From NCBI RefSeq assembly GCF_004363045.1, contig NZ_SNYJ01000019.1, positions 1-64,000 of the forward strand: a DNA stretch of 64,000 nucleotides, written 5' to 3'. The notes beneath the pieces are model-generated. The model was not told the origin of the DNA. It saw nothing but the letters and a program-made list of their open reading frames with translations, and ran no database searches. This DNA comes from Aureibacillus halotolerans. Its GTDB lineage: Bacteria > Bacillota > Bacilli > Bacillales > DSM-28697. Made by a program: the position numbers and the translations under genes. Below, piece by piece: positions 25,249-34,387 of the stretch (positions are counted from its first letter, which is position 1; each line of letters starts with the position of its first letter).

Positions 25249-26577
25249 ATGCAGCTAACCATAAAGGCAACTGGGTCAGATGTCAGTGCATTGTCTTATC
25301 TTTTAGCCAAAAACCCCGCCAACCTTTATGAACGCAAGGTGAAGGAGCACTTCGTACGATTCTTTTTCGGAACTTTCAGTGATACATTTGTTGAGGCGAC
25401 GATTTTTGTCACTCCGGATCCATTGGCACTTGTCACTCATAAAAATTCTTATGACATTACACATTATATAAATGATCGTGAATTTGTGGCGAGCAGTATT
25501 TTTTGTTCTCTATGCAAAAGTGCTTTGGCCACTGCACTGAATGGGTTGCCGAATACAGCGTACGCCAATTACGTTGATATGACATTCCCGTTGACGTTTA
25601 CCGTTGGACCGATCGCCTCGGGCTTATCCGATGAACATGTAGAGTTGTTATTCAAGCCCCTTGGTTATGACGTTACGTTTCAGTATCAGTCTTCAGAGAG
25701 TGACGTTGAAAAGGGTTCTGCCAGAATGCTCACCATTCAAGGACTAACGACCTTGCAAGCAGGTTTGCGTCAGTTGTTTGTTTTATTGCCAGTCCTAGAT
25801 GACTATAAGCATTACTATATTGACGAGAAAGAAATGGAGAAGCTGGAGCGTTATGGAGAAGGGTGGTTAGACGAGCATCCTGAGAAGGCATTGATTTATC
25901 GACGGGCGTTGCGTTTTAAAGAGTTGTATGCGCCTCTTCAAAACGATGAGGAAACGCAAGAAAAGACTCCTAAAAGGTCGTTAAATCACCAACGGTACGA
26001 AGCAATTGCAAGCACAATAGCAACCTTTCCAAATCGTGCACGTGTAATTGACCTTGGTGCTGGAGAAGGTAAACTTCTAGAGCGACTGCGTCTTATACCA
26101 GGTATTGAAGAACTTCTTGCCGTTGAGCCATCACAGGCCATGCTGTTGCGCGCTATGAAAGCTATCGAAGTGTCTACTGAAGACGGAATCAAGCCTACGC
26201 TTCTTCAGGGCTCGTTGTTTTATTATGATCATCGATTATTGGATAGCGACGTCATCGTTCTCTGTGAAGTCATTGAACACATTGATGAGGAACGCTTGCC
26301 TGCTTGCATGGCGATGATTTTGGATGAATATCGTCCAGGTGCTCTGATCATTACAACACCTAACAAGGAATACAACCAACTCTATGACATGCCAGAGGAA
26401 CGACGACACCACGATCACCGTTTTGAGTGGACAAGAGATCAGTTTACCGATTGGTGCTATAAGATAAACGAAGGTCAATCCTATGATTTAACGTTTTCTG
26501 GCATTGGTGACGACAATGAAATCTATGGGCAACCGACCCAAATGTGTGTATTTACAAGAAAGGAGGCGCGTTTATGA
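25249..26577 (+). CDS. hen1: Hen1: RNA 3'-terminal ribose 2'-O-methyltransferase
   Basis: A 442-residue protein. Residues about 1-240 are the bacterial Hen1 N-terminal domain, which supports the Pnkp ligase. Residues about 245-440 are the S-adenosylmethionine methyltransferase: VIDLGAGEGKLLERL (SAM site), CEVIEHID with the metal-binding Glu/Glu/His, and EERRHHDHRFEWTRDQF with the matching His. It methylates the 2'-OH at the cut RNA end so that the repaired RNA resists the same ribotoxin. The start ATG has GAGG 8 bases upstream. It overlaps pnkp by ATGA, the standard arrangement of this two-gene RNA repair system. Confidence 0.93.
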   Translation: MQLTIKATGSDVSALSYLLAKNPANLYERKVKEHFVRFFFGTFSDTFVEATIFVTPDPLALVTHKNSYDITHYINDREFVASSIFCSLCKSALATALNGLPNTAYANYVDMTFPLTFTVGPIASGLSDEHVELLFKPLGYDVTFQYQSSESDVEKGSARMLTIQGLTTLQAGLRQLFVLLPVLDDYKHYYIDEKEMEKLERYGEGWLDEHPEKALIYRRALRFKELYAPLQNDEETQEKTPKRSLNHQRYEAIASTIATFPNRARVIDLGAGEGKLLERLRLIPGIEELLAVEPSQAMLLRAMKAIEVSTEDGIKPTLLQGSLFYYDHRLLDSDVIVLCEVIEHIDEERLPACMAMILDEYRPGALIITTPNKEYNQLYDMPEERRHHDHRFEWTRDQFTDWCYKINEGQSYDLTFSGIGDDNEIYGQPTQMCVFTRKEARL

Positions 26578-29165
26578 AAATAACGCTTCCTCACGCAGGT
26601 ATCGTGGTGCTTGTCGGAGCATCCAACAGCGGGAAAACGACAATGTTGGAGCGGCTCGTTCATGAAAAGAAGGTTCTTCCATCTGAAATCGTCAGCTCCG
26701 ATTCGTTTCGAGAAGCAGTCGGGGACACCGATTTTATACAATGGAAACAACGACCAAAACACGAGTCTGATGTTCTTTATGAACGGTACGAGACCCTTTC
26801 AAAAGAGGCATTTTCGGTGATGCATCAGCTCGTCGAAGCACGCTGTCGCATGAATAAGTTGACGATTATTGATGCGACTCATCTCCAGCCAGAATACCGC
26901 CGTGTCTACGTGAACATGGCGAAAGCCACCCATGTGCCCGTTGTTGCTGTATTGTTGGATGTGCCCCTCGATCTATTGCTCGAACGTGACGCTACCCGTT
27001 TACACTCTCGAGGAAAAAAACGTGTCGAGCAGCAAAACCAGCAATTTAGAAAAGAAAGACGAGACATTGATAAAGAAGAGTTTGACAATGTATATGTGGT
27101 CCATTCACCTGAAAGTCTTGAGCTTTTTCGTGCCTCACATCCGCTTCAAATTGATGTCGGTTCAGGGATTGATGTCATAGGTGATGTGCACGGCTGTTAT
27201 GAGGAGCTTATTGCCTTGCTAGACAAACTGGGTTACAGAGAAAATGAGGACGGGTTGTACATTCATCCAGAGGGGCGTCGCTTTCTGTCGCTTGGAGATA
27301 TTATGAGCCGCGGGCCCCAGTCGTTGGAGACGATGCGCTTTTTTCTGATACATATCAAAAAAGGTCTAGCCTATATGACCGACAGCAACCATGGCTGGAA
27401 GATTGCACGATGGTTTGACGGACGTCGAGTAAAGCTGACGCATGGTGATGAATTGATGGAGAAAGAGTGGAACGCCTATGCATCTACGGCACCGAAACAA
27501 GAAGTGGATCAACTAAAACAAGAGTTGAAAACAATGTTGCTTCAGGCGCCATCTCATTATTTGCTAGAGCAGAACAATGTCGTGACCGCCGTTGTAACGC
27601 ATGCAGGGATGAAGGATAAATGGATAGGCAAGCAGTCTGCTGCCATTTCGGACATGTGTCGGTATGGCGAAACGGAGGGAACTGACGACACTGGACGACC
27701 GATTCGCAAGGATTGGACTGTTACCCATAAGACAAGTGAGCTTATCATCTGGGGACACGATCCACGACCGCAACCATTATTGGTTCAGCAGACGATGAAC
27801 ATCGACCAAGGCGTCGTGTTTGGTGGTCAGCTAACAGCGCTTCGGTATCCTGAACGAGTCATCGTTTCTGTGGATGCCAAAAAAGATTACGCAGAAATGA
27901 AGGACAGCCCACTCGTTCGTTGGGAGCAAAAACGTCTTAAGCCCCCAGGCATTTCAAACTACTTGCAGGGATACCGTGTGGACACGGAAGAGCTAGGAAC
28001 GGTGAGGCTAGCCTCAACCTTGGTGAAGAGTGCGATTGAAACATTTTCAACGGCTGCTCTCCCACTAGAGCAAATCCCGTATTTGCCCCCAACGATGAGC
28101 CCACCGCCGAAGCCTTCCAGCAGACCGGATTATCTCGAGCATCCAGAGGGGGCAATTGCCTATTTCCGAGCTCATGGTGTAGATAGGTTGATTGCACAGA
28201 AAAAGCATATGGGAAGCCGTGCTGTGATTTTGTTATTTGCAAATGACGATGCAGCAAAGCGAACGATTGGGACAGCTATTCGAGGGGTCATCTACACGAG
28301 AACAGGGCGTCGCTTCTTTGATCCGTTGATGGAAGAAAAAGTGCTGCACACAATGCAATCAGAGTTGCTTGAAAACGGGTATTTTCGCGATTATGAAACG
28401 GACTACGTGCTGCTGGATACAGAAATAATGCCATGGAACTTAAAAGCAGCGGATTTGATTCAGCGTCAATACGGTCATGTGGCGAAAACAGCTCTACTTG
28501 ATCGGGAACAGCTGCTGCAAAAACTTGAAATGTCGACGCAAGAATACGAAAAATTGGATGAATGGATTGCAGAATACAAACATAAATACGCCAATGCAGA
28601 GGCCTTTGCTCGTGTCTTCCAAAGGTACTGTTGGCCAGTTACGGGATTGAAAGATATACAAATTGCCCCGTTTCACGTGCTTGCGCACAGCGATCAAACC
28701 TTTGAAAAGCACCCACATTCATGGCATATGGAAATGAATAAGACGCTGGCTGAGCGTTCCACACTGTTTGTGGAAACCGACTATAGAGAGATCACTGATG
28801 AGGCATCAGAGGTGGCTTGCACAACATGGTGGGAAGAGTTAACAGAGGCCGGGCATGAAGGGATTGTCATTAAACCACAGTCTTTTGTTCCACGATACAA
28901 AGGAAAGCTCATTCAACCTGCACTAAAGGTTCGTGGCCGTTCTTACTTGTCAATGATCTATGGGATGGACTATCTTGATACGGAAAACCTCGTTCGGCTA
29001 AAAGGAAGAAAGACAGGCAAAAAGCAAAAAATGGCCTTAAAGGAATTTGCACTAGGTTTAGAAGGAGTGCGTCGTTTCGTTGATAGGCAAACACTTGAAC
29101 GTGTGCATGAGTGTGTCCTCGCTACACTTGCGATGGAGTCAGATCCTGCGGACCCGAGGCTTTAA
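26574..29165 (+). CDS. pnkp: Pnkp: polynucleotide kinase-phosphatase-ligase for RNA repair
   Basis: An 863-residue three-domain enzyme. Residues about 1-170: 5'-OH kinase with P-loop GASNSGKTT. Residues about 195-450: metallophosphoesterase removing 2',3'-cyclic phosphate (DVHGCYEEL, GDIMSRGP, SNHGWK, THAGM, WGHDPRP). Residues about 515-860: adenylyltransferase/ligase with AMP lysine in KKHMGSRAV. It mends RNAs cut by ribotoxins and forms a heterotetramer with Hen1. One oddity: the usual DRGP of the phosphatase reads SRGP, though the metal ligands around it remain. The start ATG 26574 has AAAGGAGG 7 bases upstream. Confidence 0.94.
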   Translation: MKITLPHAGIVVLVGASNSGKTTMLERLVHEKKVLPSEIVSSDSFREAVGDTDFIQWKQRPKHESDVLYERYETLSKEAFSVMHQLVEARCRMNKLTIIDATHLQPEYRRVYVNMAKATHVPVVAVLLDVPLDLLLERDATRLHSRGKKRVEQQNQQFRKERRDIDKEEFDNVYVVHSPESLELFRASHPLQIDVGSGIDVIGDVHGCYEELIALLDKLGYRENEDGLYIHPEGRRFLSLGDIMSRGPQSLETMRFFLIHIKKGLAYMTDSNHGWKIARWFDGRRVKLTHGDELMEKEWNAYASTAPKQEVDQLKQELKTMLLQAPSHYLLEQNNVVTAVVTHAGMKDKWIGKQSAAISDMCRYGETEGTDDTGRPIRKDWTVTHKTSELIIWGHDPRPQPLLVQQTMNIDQGVVFGGQLTALRYPERVIVSVDAKKDYAEMKDSPLVRWEQKRLKPPGISNYLQGYRVDTEELGTVRLASTLVKSAIETFSTAALPLEQIPYLPPTMSPPPKPSSRPDYLEHPEGAIAYFRAHGVDRLIAQKKHMGSRAVILLFANDDAAKRTIGTAIRGVIYTRTGRRFFDPLMEEKVLHTMQSELLENGYFRDYETDYVLLDTEIMPWNLKAADLIQRQYGHVAKTALLDREQLLQKLEMSTQEYEKLDEWIAEYKHKYANAEAFARVFQRYCWPVTGLKDIQIAPFHVLAHSDQTFEKHPHSWHMEMNKTLAERSTLFVETDYREITDEASEVACTTWWEELTEAGHEGIVIKPQSFVPRYKGKLIQPALKVRGRSYLSMIYGMDYLDTENLVRLKGRKTGKKQKMALKEFALGLEGVRRFVDRQTLERVHECVLATLAMESDPADPRL

Positions 29166-29252
29166 CGGATTGAATTGTTCTTAGAGGAACTTCATCTCCA
29201 GTGGCAGAAGTAACTACAAGGGAATGAGAAGCTCGTATAGAGGAGAATGCCG

Positions 29253-30149
29253 ATGAAGGACAAGCTTAGGGTATCGTACCGTCAGTCCGATGAAAATGGG
29301 TCATACAAAAGCTTTGTGTCTCATTCGCATGATACGTTTGAAATCTATTTTTTCCATAGTGGTGATTGCAAGTACCATATCGGGGATCGGATTCATCAGT
29401 TGCTACCAAATGATCTTATTCTCATGAATGGGTTGACGTTGCACGGTGCGACTCCATCCCCGCATGTTCCTTATATAAGAAGTGTGCTGCAGTTTTCACA
29501 GCCATGGATCATGCCCATTCTTGAAGCTCATCAGGTGCCTGAGTTGCTCTCGCCATTTAATCACTTAAACAATTTTTTGTTCCGTGAGATTCCAAATGGA
29601 GTGTTGCAAGAGATTGATCAGCTATTTAGCGACATTACGACGCTGTATACGTCTCCGCCCAATGTTGTGAGTCAACCAGATGAAGAAGGGATAAGGGAAC
29701 GGTTGTATGAAGGGCGATTGTCGACCCTTCTTGTGCAGCTTCTTTTTACAATTCATTCGCTTAGTCACGCAAAGTTGGAGATGCTCCCCCCTCAAGAATC
29801 TGAACGGCACAAGCATGTGGATGCAGCTGCTGCTTGGGTGCAAAACTATTTCCAACGACCAATTTCATTAAACGACATGGCGAGCAGCCTCAACATAAGC
29901 AAATACCATATGTGTCGCACCTTTAAAGAAGTCACAGGCATGACCATTATGAAGTATTTGATGTCGGTGCGAGTCAATCGAGCAAAATACTTGTTGGAGA
30001 TGGACCCGAGCAAATCAATTCTCGACGTGACGTTAGAATCCGGATTTGAGAATGCCTCCCACTTTAGTCGAGCATTTCGCCAGCATGCCAACATGACACC
30101 ATCGCAATACCGTAAACGCTGGCAGCGACAAGATATGATGAAAAGCTAA
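29253..30149 (+). CDS. AraC family transcriptional regulator
   Basis: A 298-residue protein: N-terminal cupin sensor (SHSHDTFEIYFFHSGDC, LMNGLTLHGATP) and C-terminal AraC double HTH (ISLNDMASSLNISKYHMCRT, ILDVTLESGFENASHFSRAF). The start is ATG 29253, with AGAGGAG 7 bases upstream, rather than ATG 29247, which touches it. It lies 87 bases after pnkp without an intervening terminator and is convergent with the lnr-type exporter. Target unknown; no sugar gene is nearby. Confidence 0.85.
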   Translation: MKDKLRVSYRQSDENGSYKSFVSHSHDTFEIYFFHSGDCKYHIGDRIHQLLPNDLILMNGLTLHGATPSPHVPYIRSVLQFSQPWIMPILEAHQVPELLSPFNHLNNFLFREIPNGVLQEIDQLFSDITTLYTSPPNVVSQPDEEGIRERLYEGRLSTLLVQLLFTIHSLSHAKLEMLPPQESERHKHVDAAAAWVQNYFQRPISLNDMASSLNISKYHMCRTFKEVTGMTIMKYLMSVRVNRAKYLLEMDPSKSILDVTLESGFENASHFSRAFRQHANMTPSQYRKRWQRQDMMKS

Positions 30150-30162
30150 CAAGGACGTAGGA

Positions 30163-30210
30163 AAGGCTGGTTCATTGAGGCGGGGATGCCTAATGAATCA
30201 GCCTTATTTT
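30163..30210 (+). terminator. Terminator between the AraC gene and the lnr-type operon
   Basis: Stem of about 18 positions (AAGGCTG.TTCATT.AGGC with GCCT.ATGAA.CAGCCTT), 6-base loop, followed by TATTTT. Ends at the stop codon of the convergent exporter gene. Confidence 0.75.
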
Positions 30211-31318
30211 AACGCCTTAGGGCTTTACGTTCCACAAGATTCATCCCAATGCCCATAAAAAGGACAGCCATCAGCAAGAGCTTAGCGAGAGGGAGAAAAA
30301 GATCAGTCAATGACTGGTCATAAACGGCGAGCCCTAGCATTGCCTCCATAGCGTGTGTTAAAGGGAGAAATTCTGCCAGAAGCAACAAACCATCATTTGT
30401 CATTGCCCCTGGCGGCATATACACGCCGCTAATTAGTGGCATTAAAGGAACCAGTACTGGGAAAATCATATCGAATTGTTCGGGAGTCCTTGTCATGCCA
30501 GCGATCAGCAACGTCATTGAGACAACGGTGAAGAGGAACAAAGCCGAAATGGCCAAAAGGCCGATTAGGTGTTCATTCAGCTCAAAGGAGAACACGTAAT
30601 GAAAGAGTAAAAAAATGAGTAGGACATGAACGATCCCAATGGTCCAAGCATAGAGGAGGTGTCCTGTGTATATGCCCGATTTGTGCACAGGTGAGACAAT
30701 GAGACGGTCCCAAATGCCAGCCACTTTTTCTTTCGCGATGGCATTTAATTTGAAGCCTACTGTGAACATGACGAAAAGCAACGTAAACCCAAAGAGGAGC
30801 TGTAATTGCATATTGTGTGGGACGAACTCTGTTCCTTCAAGGCCTCTAATATCAACGGAGAGAGGGGGATCAGCCATTTGTGAGGCTACGTTTTGACGAT
30901 ACACTTTCGGATTTGTCATCTTCTCAGCAGTCTCTCTCAGCTGCATCTCATCGGTGAACACTTGCTGGACATAGTGCTCGATGAACTGAAGACCAGGAAG
31001 CTGGACAGCAGATATGAGACGATAGTCGTCCTTGAGAAGCTTCAGTACAATATCAGACCGACCCTTTTCCAGTTTTTCGATAGCTGTGCGTTCATCGGTT
31101 CTTTGAAAGACAAACGTCTCCGATTGATTTAGCAACGTCATCCATCGCTCTGTCTCTTCCTCAGAAAGCTCCTCACCTAAAAAGACATCGACCGTAGAAG
31201 GTTGCTGTGCAGTTGTTCCGAAAAGAAGAGCCGCAGCGATACTTAGGGCTAAAAAGAGTAAGGATAGGATAGGGGCACGTTTTTCCTTTACCCATTGTGT
31301 CATGAAAACAGCAAGCAT
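30209..31318 (-). CDS. lnrN: ABC-2 type exporter permease (LnrN-like)
   Basis: A 369-residue membrane protein: one N-terminal helix (ILSLLFLALSIAAALLFG), a large extracellular domain, then five or six helices (LQLLFGFTLLFVMFTVGF, FDMIFPVLVPLMPLISGVY). It pairs with the adjacent LnrM-like permease. The start ATG 31318 has GGGGGAG 6 bases upstream and overlaps the previous stop (TAATG). The frame is open 135 codons further upstream, but that extension overlaps lnrM and reads as shadow. Order and content match B. subtilis lnrJKLMN (yfiJKLMN), for linearmycin-type polyene resistance. Confidence 0.85.
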   Translation of the reverse strand: MLAVFMTQWVKEKRAPILSLLFLALSIAAALLFGTTAQQPSTVDVFLGEELSEEETERWMTLLNQSETFVFQRTDERTAIEKLEKGRSDIVLKLLKDDYRLISAVQLPGLQFIEHYVQQVFTDEMQLRETAEKMTNPKVYRQNVASQMADPPLSVDIRGLEGTEFVPHNMQLQLLFGFTLLFVMFTVGFKLNAIAKEKVAGIWDRLIVSPVHKSGIYTGHLLYAWTIGIVHVLLIFLLFHYVFSFELNEHLIGLLAISALFLFTVVSMTLLIAGMTRTPEQFDMIFPVLVPLMPLISGVYMPPGAMTNDGLLLLAEFLPLTHAMEAMLGLAVYDQSLTDLFLPLAKLLLMAVLFMGIGMNLVERKALRR

Positions 31319-32571
31319 TAGAGTCTCCCCCTTTGTGGGAACAGCCCAATGGCCGCAAATAAAAGCCCTAGTGACATTGGGAGGAGCAGAACAATTGTCA
31401 TCACTAAATCCCTCGTCTCTCCTTGTTGAATCCATTGAATTAACGTCGCAAGGACAAGACCGTTTGGTGTCCACTCGCCTAGCTCTTGAAGGGAATATGG
31501 AATAAAATAAAGCGGCACAAGATTTCCTCCTATCGTTCCAAACGCAAAAATAAGAATATACCCCAGGATGTTGCTCACCGATGAATTGTTCATACGGTAG
31601 GCAAGTGCTGTAAGCAAGCCAGCAAATGCAGCAACAACAATAGAAAACGTCGTTGTCACCGCCAGCATTCCAAGCCAAAACGTGAAGGATACGCCTTGAA
31701 ACAGCTGAAAGGCAAACTGACATATGACAAGAAGCAGGTGGAGCTGTAGCCAGGCGAGAACGAAAGCCGCACCGATTTTGCCAAGTAAGAAGGAGAGCGG
31801 ATGCCTGTCGGACAAAAGAATGCGTTCAAAGGTCCGTTCGCGCTTTTCTACTCCTGCCTTTGTGGCGATCGTAGAAGCAACAAACATACAAAACAAAATC
31901 CCCATGGACAAGGTGAAATACTGAAACGATGTGATTGGCTGTCGTCCTTCAAGTGAAACCTCACCTCCAATAGAAGCAGGCTGTTGACTGACGTCCATCT
32001 CATCATCGGCGGCTAGAAAAAGGGCACTCTGGTAATTAAATGCTTGAACAAACCCTTGAATCATTTCGCGAAGAATAGTGACAGAAATGGAGTCATTGTT
32101 TGCGGAAATCTGAACGTTTCCTCCTTGCCCTTCGTACGTATAGAGATGGCGATAGACGTTCAAATCAAAGTCTTCAGGAATCGTAATGAATGCTTCGAGA
32201 TCCCCAGCTGCAACACTTGCTTCAGCTTGTTTATGAGTAAGAGTCTGTAAGGATACAAGCGATTGGATCTCTTCTTTTTCGAAAAAATCCAATAAAAGCG
32301 AGGAAGGGAGCTCGGTGCGTTCGATGGTCTCGTCTTCTTTCAATTGCCCATTTTCATAGAGCAGTGCTTCAATTTCCTGCAGATTCATGTCATTCGTTTC
32401 CTCTATGACAAGACCTGCCGTTATCGTTTCCAAAGCTAGAGGACCTTCCGAATTATTTTGAAGCGTTAAGCCAAGCACAACGACAAGCAATATGGGGGCA
32501 ATCAAGGCGATTAGCATTTCTTTACGATCACGCCAAAAAATGAGGAGATCTTTTAGAAGAAATAGTTTCAT
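31318..32571 (-). CDS. lnrM: ABC-2 type exporter permease (LnrM-like)
   Basis: A 417-residue permease with the same plan as its neighbour: a first helix (EMLIALIAPILLVVVLGLTL), a long extracellular part (residues about 40-215), and a C-terminal membrane bundle (YFTLSMGILFCMFVASTIAT, NILGYILIFAFGTIGGNLV). The two permeases and the ATPase would form a heterodimeric exporter for membrane-active compounds. It lies 11 bases downstream of the ATPase gene and overlaps lnrN by one stop/start junction. Confidence 0.87.
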   Translation of the reverse strand: MKLFLLKDLLIFWRDRKEMLIALIAPILLVVVLGLTLQNNSEGPLALETITAGLVIEETNDMNLQEIEALLYENGQLKEDETIERTELPSSLLLDFFEKEEIQSLVSLQTLTHKQAEASVAAGDLEAFITIPEDFDLNVYRHLYTYEGQGGNVQISANNDSISVTILREMIQGFVQAFNYQSALFLAADDEMDVSQQPASIGGEVSLEGRQPITSFQYFTLSMGILFCMFVASTIATKAGVEKRERTFERILLSDRHPLSFLLGKIGAAFVLAWLQLHLLLVICQFAFQLFQGVSFTFWLGMLAVTTTFSIVVAAFAGLLTALAYRMNNSSVSNILGYILIFAFGTIGGNLVPLYFIPYSLQELGEWTPNGLVLATLIQWIQQGETRDLVMTIVLLLPMSLGLLFAAIGLFPQRGRL

Positions 32572-32582
32572 GAAGATGCCCC

Positions 32583-33515
32583 CTAATCCCTTAGCATACG
32601 GCCGGTCAAATGTAAAAAGACATCTTCTAAACTGGGCGCTTCAATATGCAGGCTTATCATCTGTACCTCATGTTGTTCAAGCGTTTGAACAACAGAAGAC
32701 AGAATGGAGGCTTGTCGGCTGGATGTGATGAGAAGACCATGGTCTGTATATTCTGCGCGCTGAACCCCTTCAAGAGCTTTCATTTGTTCCAGCAATTTGG
32801 TTGGCTTTTTATCAAGCGCAAGTGTCCATTTTTCTTCCCCAGAAATCATTCGCAGCAGCTCGTCTTTTGTTCCAGAGGCAACAATGTCTCCGTGGTCCAT
32901 GACGTATACACGACTGCAAAGCTGAGCGACTTCCTCCATGTAATGGCTCGTGTAAAGAATCGCCATAGAATGCTCTTGATTTAATTGCTGAACCGTTGTC
33001 AGGATATGATTGCGTGACTGTGCATCAATGCCAACTGTCGGTTCATCCATAATAAGAATTTTGGGCTCGTGCAACAGAGCGGCAGCGATATTGACACGCC
33101 GCTTCATTCCTCCTGAAAATTGCTGAATCCTTTCATCCTTTCGCTCATACAACCCGACCATCTCAAGCGTTTCGTTGACTTTTTCATCGAGGCGCTTGCC
33201 TTTCAAGCCATATGCACGACCAAAAAAACGTAGATTTTCCTTCGGGGTGAGCTCTAGGTAAAGGGCAATTTCTTGCGGCACAACCCCAAGAATTTGGCGA
33301 AGGCGTCTAGGGTGGTTGAGCACATTAGTCCCATTAAGAAGAATGCTTCCTGACGTTGGTTTTGACAGCGTAGAAAGCATAGAAATGGTCGTCGATTTTC
33401 CGGCGCCGTTTGGACCTAATAAACCGACAGATTCACCTTCATTGATATGAAGGTTGAGATTGTCGACAATGGTTTTTCCTTTGATTCGTTTCGTGAGGTT
33501 AGAGGCTTCAAGCAT
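32583..33515 (-). CDS. lnrL: ABC transporter ATP-binding protein (LnrL-like)
   Basis: A 310-residue ATPase: Walker A GPNGAGKST, signature QFSGGMKRRVNIA, Walker B ILIMDEP, and an H-loop histidine in LYTSHYMEE. The C-terminal 80 residues (after IASGTKDELL) form the regulatory extension common in drug and lantibiotic exporters. The start ATG 33515 has AAGGAG 10 bases upstream; a GTG at 33524 abuts the ribosome binding site. First gene of the LMN block, 240 bases after the response regulator, with an AATGTCTGCAGTCATT palindrome between them. Confidence 0.88.
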   Translation of the reverse strand: MLEASNLTKRIKGKTIVDNLNLHINEGESVGLLGPNGAGKSTTISMLSTLSKPTSGSILLNGTNVLNHPRRLRQILGVVPQEIALYLELTPKENLRFFGRAYGLKGKRLDEKVNETLEMVGLYERKDERIQQFSGGMKRRVNIAAALLHEPKILIMDEPTVGIDAQSRNHILTTVQQLNQEHSMAILYTSHYMEEVAQLCSRVYVMDHGDIVASGTKDELLRMISGEEKWTLALDKKPTKLLEQMKALEGVQRAEYTDHGLLITSSRQASILSSVVQTLEQHEVQMISLHIEAPSLEDVFLHLTGRMLRD

Positions 33516-33695
33516 TGTTCGCACGCTCCTTTCGAATGGTGAATATTTTTAGTTCGTACACAGAAGAGAATGCTAGCTTTGGTGAAAAGTCGGTGGTTCA
33601 GGACTTTTCGGGCAGGTCAATCCCAATCAATTGATTCACCGCCTGCATCATTCACCGTCTCCTTCAACTGTATCGAAAAAAACGTGCGCCTCCCA

Positions 33696-33711
33696 ATGTC
33701 TGCAGTCATTT
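33696..33711. promoter_or_regulatory. Palindrome in the lnrK-lnrL gap (candidate response-regulator site)
   Basis: AATGTCTGCAGTCATT is a 16-bp palindrome with one mismatched pair, about 180 bases before the exporter ATPase gene. It is the only clear dyad in the 239-base gap, and LuxR-type response regulators such as the LnrK homologue bind such dyads. No consensus -35 is obvious beside it. Confidence 0.4.
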
Positions 33712-33754
33712 GTTTCGTTCTACACCATGACCTTAGACAGGGGTCACTTATCCT

Positions 33755-34387
33755 TTATAAGAGACCGTACCGGATGGCGTAAATGGCAAGCTGCGTTCGG
33801 TCACGAAGCTCCAGCTTGTCCAGCACTTGACTGATGTGATTTTTGACCGTTCCAACAGAAAGGGCAAGACACTCCGCAATTTCACGGTTGCTCAACCCAT
33901 GACCAATGTGCGTAAGAATCTCCCGTTCGCGCGGGGTGAGGTTGTCGCTTGGTTTTGGTTGATCGCTAGAGGATAGCAGCCTAGGCAGCACTTTAGCAGC
34001 AACCTCATCCTGAAGCGACATGCCACCAGTAAGGCAGCTTCGAATGGCACGGATGAGCAACTCAGGCTCGCCGTCCTTTAACATGTATCCTTTGGCCCCA
34101 AGCTGTAGGGCTTCAATGGCATAGCGGTCGTTGTTGAACGTCGTTAGTATTAAAATATAGCGTTCAGGCCAACGTTTTGTGATATATCTTGTTGCCTCAA
34201 GGCCGTCCATGACAGGCATGCGAATGTCCATCACAATGACATCGAAGACATGCGTTTCACATTGAGTAATGGCTTCACGGCCATTGGTCGCTTGGGCACG
34301 TACACGGATATCGGGAGCTGTTTCAATCATCATTTTGAGGCCTTCTCTAACCATCGCTTGGTCTTCAACGAGCAATACATTAATCAT
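33755..34387 (-). CDS. lnrK: NarL/LuxR family response regulator (LnrK-like)
   Basis: A 210-residue two-component regulator. The receiver domain has the acidic pocket (LLVEDQ), phospho-acceptor Asp in VIVMDIRMPVMDG and the Lys of LKDGEPE. The LuxR-type HTH is LTPREREILTHIGHGLSNRE followed by IAECLALSVGTVKNHIS. The start ATG follows the kinase stop directly (TAAATG), with AAAGGAG 9 bases upstream. It is expected to switch on the exporter downstream. Confidence 0.9.
   Translation of the reverse strand: MINVLLVEDQAMVREGLKMMIETAPDIRVRAQATNGREAITQCETHVFDVIVMDIRMPVMDGLEATRYITKRWPERYILILTTFNNDRYAIEALQLGAKGYMLKDGEPELLIRAIRSCLTGGMSLQDEVAAKVLPRLLSSSDQPKPSDNLTPREREILTHIGHGLSNREIAECLALSVGTVKNHISQVLDKLELRDRTQLAIYAIRYGLL

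Noticed and set aside
31319-31723. N-terminal extension of the LnrN-like permease by 135 residues
   Set aside because: It overlaps lnrM in another frame, is unlike any permease, and a good ribosome binding site marks the ATG at 31318.
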